Positions 16,352-20,303 of a DNA stretch of 20,303 bases are shown one piece after another. This DNA is from Eubacterium sp. CAG:252. Lineage in GTDB: Bacteria; Bacillota; Clostridia; Lachnospirales; Lachnospiraceae. Within the stretch, counting starts at the first letter, position 1; each line of letters begins with the position of its first letter. Under the pieces are notes generated by a model, which did no database searches, was not told where the DNA came from, and saw nothing but the letters and a program-made list of their open reading frames with translations. The stretch lies in assembly GCA_000436535.1 (NCBI GenBank), contig FR886343.1, forward strand, positions 158,735 through 179,037, in the 5' to 3' direction. The position numbers were made by a program, and so were the translations under genes.

Positions 16352-17377
16352 ATGAGTGATATAGAAGTTGTAGTTGATATGCCGGTAGAATACAGCGGTA
16401 TGGTATTTGGACAGTTTGATGAATATGCCAAAGAGATAGAAAGAAATCTTAAGGTTGACCTTATATCAAGGGATGGCATTGTTAAGATTATTGGTGAAAA
16501 GACGGCTGTGGAAAGGGCTAAAGGAGTTCTTGATAATCTTACAGAGCTTGCCAGACGTGGTAATCAAATAAGCAGACAGAATGTCGACTATGCTATATCC
16601 CTTTCATTTGACGATAAAGAGAACAGTCTGTTAGAGATAGACTCAGACACAGTATGCAGGACTATAGCGGGAAAACCGATAAAGCCAAAGACACTTGGAC
16701 AGAAAACTTACGTTGACCAGATAAGGGATAAGATGATAGTTTTTGGCATCGGACCTGCTGGTACAGGTAAGACATATCTTGCAATGGCTATGGCGATACA
16801 GGCATTTAAGAATAATGAGGTTAATAAGATAATACTTACAAGACCTGCGATAGAAGCTGGTGAGAAGCTGGGATTTCTTCCGGGTGACTTACAGAGCAAG
16901 GTTGACCCTTACTTAAGACCATTATACGATGCACTTTTCCAGATTATGGGTGCAGAGAGCTTTAATACCAATATGGAAAAGGGACTTATCGAGGTAGCAC
17001 CGCTTGCATATATGAGAGGACGTACACTTGATAATGCATTTATAATACTTGATGAGGCACAGAATACAACACCTGCACAGATGAAAATGTTCTTAACAAG
17101 AATAGGCTTCGGCTCAAAGGTGGTTGTAACCGGCGACCAGACACAAAAAGACCTTCCACGTGATGTGACATCCGGACTTGATGTAGCTATGAAAGTATTA
17201 TCGAAGGTTGATGAGATTGGTTTTGTAAAGCTTACTAATCATGATGTTGTAAGACATCCGCTTGTACAGAAGATAGTAAAGGCATATGAGGAGTACGAAG
17301 AAAGGCAGAACAGACGAAACAGACCGGAAAAAAGAGCAGCACAGGAAAAGAAAGGAAACAGAAGAAATGACAGTTAA
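16352..17377 (+). CDS. phoH: PhoH-like ATPase
   Basis: PhoH family protein (PhoL/YqfG-neighbour type), 341 residues, a cytosolic P-loop ATPase linked by family context to RNA metabolism and ribosome maturation; its precise activity is not settled. An N-terminal KH-like region (about 1-75) precedes the ATPase: Walker A GPAGTGKT at 134-141, TRPAIEAGEKLGFLPGDL, Walker B IILDEAQN at 231-238, then VVTGDQTQKDLP. The C-terminus is basic. Its last 11 bases overlap the ybeY start, a common arrangement that suggests coupled translation and functional linkage with YbeY. Confidence 0.96.
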   Translation: MSDIEVVVDMPVEYSGMVFGQFDEYAKEIERNLKVDLISRDGIVKIIGEKTAVERAKGVLDNLTELARRGNQISRQNVDYAISLSFDDKENSLLEIDSDTVCRTIAGKPIKPKTLGQKTYVDQIRDKMIVFGIGPAGTGKTYLAMAMAIQAFKNNEVNKIILTRPAIEAGEKLGFLPGDLQSKVDPYLRPLYDALFQIMGAESFNTNMEKGLIEVAPLAYMRGRTLDNAFIILDEAQNTTPAQMKMFLTRIGFGSKVVVTGDQTQKDLPRDVTSGLDVAMKVLSKVDEIGFVKLTNHDVVRHPLVQKIVKAYEEYEERQNRRNRPEKRAAQEKKGNRRNDS

Positions 17378-17876
17378 TATAGAATATGAAACAGACAAAA
17401 AACTTGAACTTGACTATGAGGATATTATCAATAAGGTTATAGATGAGGCAGTTTCTTATGAAAAATGTCCTTATGAGGTTGAGGTAAATGTGACACTTAC
17501 AGATAATGAGGCTATACATAAGATTAATAATGAATTCAGACAGGTTGATTCAGCTACAGATGTATTATCATTTCCAATGATTGACTATGAAACACCATCT
17601 GACTTTGACTCACTTGAGGAGGAATTCGATACTAATACAGAGGATTATTTTAATCCTGACACTGGAGAGCTTATGCTTGGTGATATAGTTGTGTCAGTCG
17701 AAAAGGTGCTTGAACAGGCTGAAAAATATGGACATACTCCTACAAGAGAGCTTGCATTTTTAGTTGCACACAGTATGATGCATCTTTTTGGATATGACCA
17801 TATGACAGAGGATGAAAGCAGGGTTATGGAAGCAAAGCAGAGAGAAGTTCTTGATAATCTTGGAATAACAAGATAG
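17367..17876 (+). CDS. ybeY: Endoribonuclease YbeY, rRNA maturation factor
   Basis: YbeY, a zinc-dependent endoribonuclease involved in 16S rRNA 3' maturation and ribosome quality control. The metal site is HSMMHLFGYDH at residues 135-145, with His135, His139 and His145 as ligands. The usual Gly after the first His is Ser here. DSATDVLSFPM is the other family block, and GELMLGDIVVS follows. An acidic insert (about residues 75-100) makes this 169-residue protein slightly long. The start at 17367 follows AAAGGAAA; a longer frame from 17286 lies wholly inside phoH and is rejected. It overlaps phoH by 11 bp and precedes cdd by 12 bp. Confidence 0.96.
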   Translation: MTVNIEYETDKKLELDYEDIINKVIDEAVSYEKCPYEVEVNVTLTDNEAIHKINNEFRQVDSATDVLSFPMIDYETPSDFDSLEEEFDTNTEDYFNPDTGELMLGDIVVSVEKVLEQAEKYGHTPTRELAFLVAHSMMHLFGYDHMTEDESRVMEAKQREVLDNLGITR

Positions 17877-17888
17877 AGGAGAAGTTTT

Positions 17889-18272
17889 ATGTATACTGAC
17901 AGACAGTTATTAGACATGGCTAAAGAGGCTATGAAACACTCTTACTCACCATATTCACACTTTGCAGTGGGTGCGTGTGTACTTATGAAAAATGGAAGTG
18001 TGTATACAGGCTGTAATATAGAGAATTCAAGCTACGGCGCATCAAACTGCGCAGAAAGGACAGCAATATTCAAGGCTGTAAGTGATGGCCAGTCTGAATT
18101 TGACAGGATAGCAATAGTATGCTCATCAGGCGGAAAGGCATATCCATGTGGTATATGCAGACAGGTTATGAGTGAGTTCTTTCGCGGTGATGAGCACATA
18201 ATACTTGAAGATAAAGACGGCATATATTCTTATAGTATAGATGAACTGCTGCCATATGCGTTTAAGTTATGA
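17889..18272 (+). CDS. cdd: Cytidine deaminase
   Basis: Homotetrameric-type cytidine deaminase, 127 residues, converting cytidine and deoxycytidine to uridine forms in pyrimidine salvage. Zinc ligands and catalytic Glu are visible: NCAERTAIF with Cys54 and Glu56, and PCGICRQVM with Cys87 and Cys90. The N-terminal SYSPYSHFAVGA and GCNIENSSYG blocks bind substrate. A ribosome site, GAGGAGAAG, lies before the ATG. It is cotranscribed with ybeY. The stop codon lies inside the left end of the structured element that follows. dgkA, often between ybeY and cdd in Firmicutes, is absent. Confidence 0.98.
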   Translation: MYTDRQLLDMAKEAMKHSYSPYSHFAVGACVLMKNGSVYTGCNIENSSYGASNCAERTAIFKAVSDGQSEFDRIAIVCSSGGKAYPCGICRQVMSEFFRGDEHIILEDKDGIYSYSIDELLPYAFKL

Positions 18273-18485
18273 TACCAGGGTCAAAAAGTCTAAACCCACA
18301 TGAGCTTGCTCATAGGTGGGTTTAGACTTTTGACCCGCACCAATATGAGCATAAAAGTGGGATGATAGTCCCACGATATGCGAATATTGGGTAGGTGCTA
18401 TGTGCCAGTGGCACATGTTTAGCACGGACCGAAGCTAAGCGTAGACGTGGGAGTGCGCAGCACGGAACAATCCGCAGGTATCATA
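18268..18485. repeat. Multi-hairpin non-coding element bounded by a 9-bp inverted repeat
   Basis: TATGATACC (18268-18276) and GGTATCATA (18477-18485) bound about 218 bp without a gene. Inside are four stems: 18278-18336; 18340-18390, where ACCAATAT-like and GCATA helices flank a GA/GA internal loop and end in GTGGGA/TCCCAC; 18395-18425, with GTGCT/AGCAC and ATGTGCC/GGCACAT; and a short CGGA/TCCG at 18463-18474. AGCACGGA occurs twice (18421 and 18459). The part after about 18390 is visibly richer in G and C than the surroundings. This suggests an interspersed repeat or structured RNA; its copy number cannot be seen from one window. Confidence 0.5.
18278..18336 (+). terminator. Long hairpin, probable bidirectional terminator after cdd
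   Basis: GTCTAAACCCAC (18288-18299) pairs perfectly with GTGGGTTTAGAC (18316-18327). ATGAG/CTCAT forms an inner stem on a CTTG loop. AAAAA precedes and TTTT follows, and GGGTC (18278-18282) with GACCC (18332-18336) closes the base. The A and T tracts let it act as a terminator in either direction. It directly follows the last gene of the yqfC-cdd operon. Confidence 0.8.
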
Positions 18486-19039
18486 GTTATAAAAATATAG
18501 TGTATATTTTATATAGGATATGTTAATACTTACCATTATGAAGGAGTGAATGTCATAATGATGAGTAGAAGAAATGTAATATCCATATGTATAGTTATAG
18601 TAGTTATTATTATTCTTGTTATAGTTCTTGTGTCAAAGGGTTCAACAGACGATAAGGCATATGATAATAATGCAGATTCCGGCGGACACTATGATGTAAC
18701 AGAGGATAATAATTCCAGTGTTTATAAAGATGATAACAATGACAAAGAGCAGACCACTGACCCACAGTACAGACAGACAGGACAGGATGAGGTAGTAAGT
18801 CCTTCTAAGGAAGAGGACAACCAGAAGTATATTATAAGGGATATAGGTGATGGTGTTGTCATATATAAGTGTGTTATTGTGGATGATAAAGAGTCAGAAG
18901 AATTCTATGATTACGCACTTATTAACCCACAGGACTGCAGTAAAGCCGTGGCAGAGTCACTTAAGAAAGGAATAGAACTGTACGGGGAAAGGGAGCTGTA
19001 TGGTTTCTTACAGGCATACAGCAGCTAGGTATCATAGTT
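18476..19039 (+). repeat. 13-bp direct repeats flanking the 156-aa gene
   Basis: AGGTATCATAGTT occurs at 18476-18488 and 19027-19039. The second copy overlaps the stop of the gene between them. Nine of these bases also occur inverted at 18268-18276. The repeat may be the shared end sequence of an element, or a target sequence. Confidence 0.5.
18558..19028 (+). CDS. Hypothetical membrane-anchored protein
   Basis: I do not recognise this 156-residue protein. After MMSRRNVIS comes one strongly hydrophobic segment (about residues 7-26, rich in Ile and Val), then an acidic, Asn/Asp-rich linker to about residue 85, then a compact C-terminal part including KYIIRDIGDGVVIYKCVIVD. No lipobox cysteine is seen, so it is probably a signal-anchor protein with the C-terminal part outside the cell. 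The start at 18558 follows AAGGAG (18541-18546) by 11 bases; a GTG at 18546 overlaps that site, and the next ATG at 18561 is also possible. No convincing promoter is visible in the AT-rich stretch before it. Flanking direct repeats are noted separately. Confidence 0.75.
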   Translation: MMSRRNVISICIVIVVIIILVIVLVSKGSTDDKAYDNNADSGGHYDVTEDNNSSVYKDDNNDKEQTTDPQYRQTGQDEVVSPSKEEDNQKYIIRDIGDGVVIYKCVIVDDKESEEFYDYALINPQDCSKAVAESLKKGIELYGERELYGFLQAYSS

Positions 19040-19082
19040 GAGGGCTGCCCAACATCATATATATAAGATTATCAGGAGGCAT

Positions 19083-20303
19083 ATGAAGGATAAAATTATA
19101 ACAAAAAACCACAAATGCATAATTATAGGAGGAGGGGCAGCCGGAATGATGGCTGCCATTACTCTTGCCGGATATGGCATAGATACATGTATCCTTGAAC
19201 ATACTTCAAGGATAGGAACAAAGATATTACAGACAGGAAACGGAAAGTGCAACTTTACTAATCTCAATATGAATAAGTCAATGTATCAGAACAAGGATAC
19301 ACAGTGGGTTATGGATGTAATAGACAGATTTAACGTCGCTGATACACTGGAATTTTTTAAAAAGCTGGGCGTGTACTATAAGGAAAAGAACGGTTATGTA
19401 TATCCGCTTTCAATGACTGCTGCCTCTCTGCAGAATTCCTTAAGGCTTGATCTTGAGAATAAAAAAGTACGAATTCATACGGATACCATAGTAAAAAGCA
19501 TAGCTATTAATACAGATGGTGACAAAAAGGACTTTATTATACACTGTGAGGGCATTGACTACATAGCAGATGCAATAATAATAGCAACAGGCTCTAAGGC
19601 AGCACCTAAGACCGGTTCTGACGGCTCAGGCTATGAACTTGTAAAACAGCTTGGAATAAAGGTTATCAAGCCGCTTCCTGCACTTGTGCAGCTTGTAAGT
19701 AAAGATAAAGAGCTGTGCAGACTGGCAGCAGGGGTAAGAAGCCATGGAAAAGTGGAACTGTATGTAGATGATGTCAAAGTGGCAGAGGATATGGGAGAAA
19801 TACAGTACACAGATTACGGCATATCCGGTATACCGGTCTTCCAGATAAGCAGATATGCAGTTAAGGCACTTGATGAGAAAAGGAACGTATATGCAGTTAT
19901 AGATATGCTTCCCGATATAAGCGATGAAGAGCTTGAATATATACTTGACTACAGGACAGAACACGAGGGTTATAAGACAGTTGAACAGTTTCTTGAGGGT
20001 GTTGTCAATAAAAAGCTTGTAAGTATGGCTTGTAAGAGCTGCGGTGTAGATGTGCGCCAGTCTGTAAGTGAGTTAAAGAAAGGAAAGCTTAAGAAACTGC
20101 TTGTAAGTATGAAGCATTTTGAAGTGCATATAACAGGCAATAAAGGCTTTGAGAGTGGACAGATATGTCAAGGAGGCGTTGACCTTAAAGGTGTGTCATC
20201 CTCTGATATGCAGTCGATTAAGGTGCCTGGTCTTTTCTTTGCAGGAGAGGTGTTGGATGTTGATGGCAAATGTGGCGGTTATAACTTACAGTGGGCGTGG
20301 AGT
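19083..20303 (+). CDS. BaiN/HI0933-family FAD-dependent oxidoreductase (3' end cut by the window)
   Basis: The first 407 codons of a flavoprotein of the BaiN/HI0933 (YhiN-like) family, running off the window end. The FAD dinucleotide motif is IIIGGGAAGMMAAITLAG at residues 13-30. TGNGKCNFTN and ATGSKAAPKTGSDGSGY are family blocks, and FAGEVLDVDGKCGGYNLQWA near the cut is the C-terminal FAD-binding motif; little more than the terminal segment is missing. Family members are annotated as aminoacetone oxidase-like or, in bile-acid 7-dehydroxylating clostridia, BaiN; most have no proven substrate and no bai genes are nearby. AGGAGG (19074-19079) is only three bases from the ATG, an unusually short spacing, but the next in-frame ATG lies beyond the FAD motif. 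Confidence 0.93.
   Translation, partial: MKDKIITKNHKCIIIGGGAAGMMAAITLAGYGIDTCILEHTSRIGTKILQTGNGKCNFTNLNMNKSMYQNKDTQWVMDVIDRFNVADTLEFFKKLGVYYKEKNGYVYPLSMTAASLQNSLRLDLENKKVRIHTDTIVKSIAINTDGDKKDFIIHCEGIDYIADAIIIATGSKAAPKTGSDGSGYELVKQLGIKVIKPLPALVQLVSKDKELCRLAAGVRSHGKVELYVDDVKVAEDMGEIQYTDYGISGIPVFQISRYAVKALDEKRNVYAVIDMLPDISDEELEYILDYRTEHEGYKTVEQFLEGVVNKKLVSMACKSCGVDVRQSVSELKKGKLKKLLVSMKHFEVHITGNKGFESGQICQGGVDLKGVSSSDMQSIKVPGLFFAGEVLDVDGKCGGYNLQWAWS

Noticed and set aside
18268..19039. Insertion sequence or integron-like cassette
   Set aside because: No transposase, integrase or recombinase is encoded in or near the segment. Only short repeats and hairpins are present, so it is described as a candidate non-autonomous element.
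19626..19964. Minus-strand 112-codon frame near the window end
   Set aside because: It is antisense to the intact BaiN-family flavoprotein gene and shows no independent coding signal.

Overview
The window looks like chromosomal core from a low-GC Firmicute of the class Clostridia, most likely family Lachnospiraceae. The gene order rpmB, asp23-like, fakA-like, recG fits, as do the sporulation genes spoIVA, yqfC and yqfD, the strong AGGAGG ribosome sites, and codon use rich in AGA, ATA and CTT. The genus cannot be fixed from the sequence. All supported genes lie on the plus strand. I see no rRNA, tRNA, CRISPR array, transposase or phage gene.

Layout. (1) 30-4754: rpmB ends at a terminator. A new promoter and a structured leader of about 190 nt then precede an Asp23-family gene, a FakA-like two-domain kinase and recG. 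(2) 4755-6554: a short structured insert lies between 12-bp direct repeats, followed by an unrecognised 76-aa protein and a sodium-dependent (SNF) transporter. The transporter ends at a long palindrome that also holds the spoIVA ribosome binding site. (3) 6558-8054: spoIVA, the spore-coat base ATPase. (4) 8062-11195: a clear sigma-A promoter drives apt, then deoD (purine salvage) and a membrane-anchored MutS-like ATPase. (5) 11185-14065: a sigma-A promoter, a 49-aa membrane protein and alaS. (6) 14097-14440: rpsU with its own promoter and terminator. (7) 14441-18272: an intergenic stretch with hairpins, then yqfC-yqfD-phoH-ybeY-cdd. This is the usual Firmicute order, but dgkA is missing between ybeY and cdd, and era does not follow cdd. 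(8) 18268-18485: a compact non-coding element of consecutive hairpins bounded by a 9-bp inverted repeat. (9) 18558-20303: an unrecognised membrane-anchored protein and a BaiN/HI0933-type flavoprotein cut by the window end.

No large novel multi-gene system is visible. The most interesting signals are non-coding. They are the palindrome that joins a terminator, a possible sporulation promoter and a sequestered spoIVA ribosome site; the multi-hairpin element after cdd; the insert after recG; and alternative pairings in the asp23 leader. Among proteins, the MutS-like membrane ATPase and the small protein upstream of alaS deserve a look.
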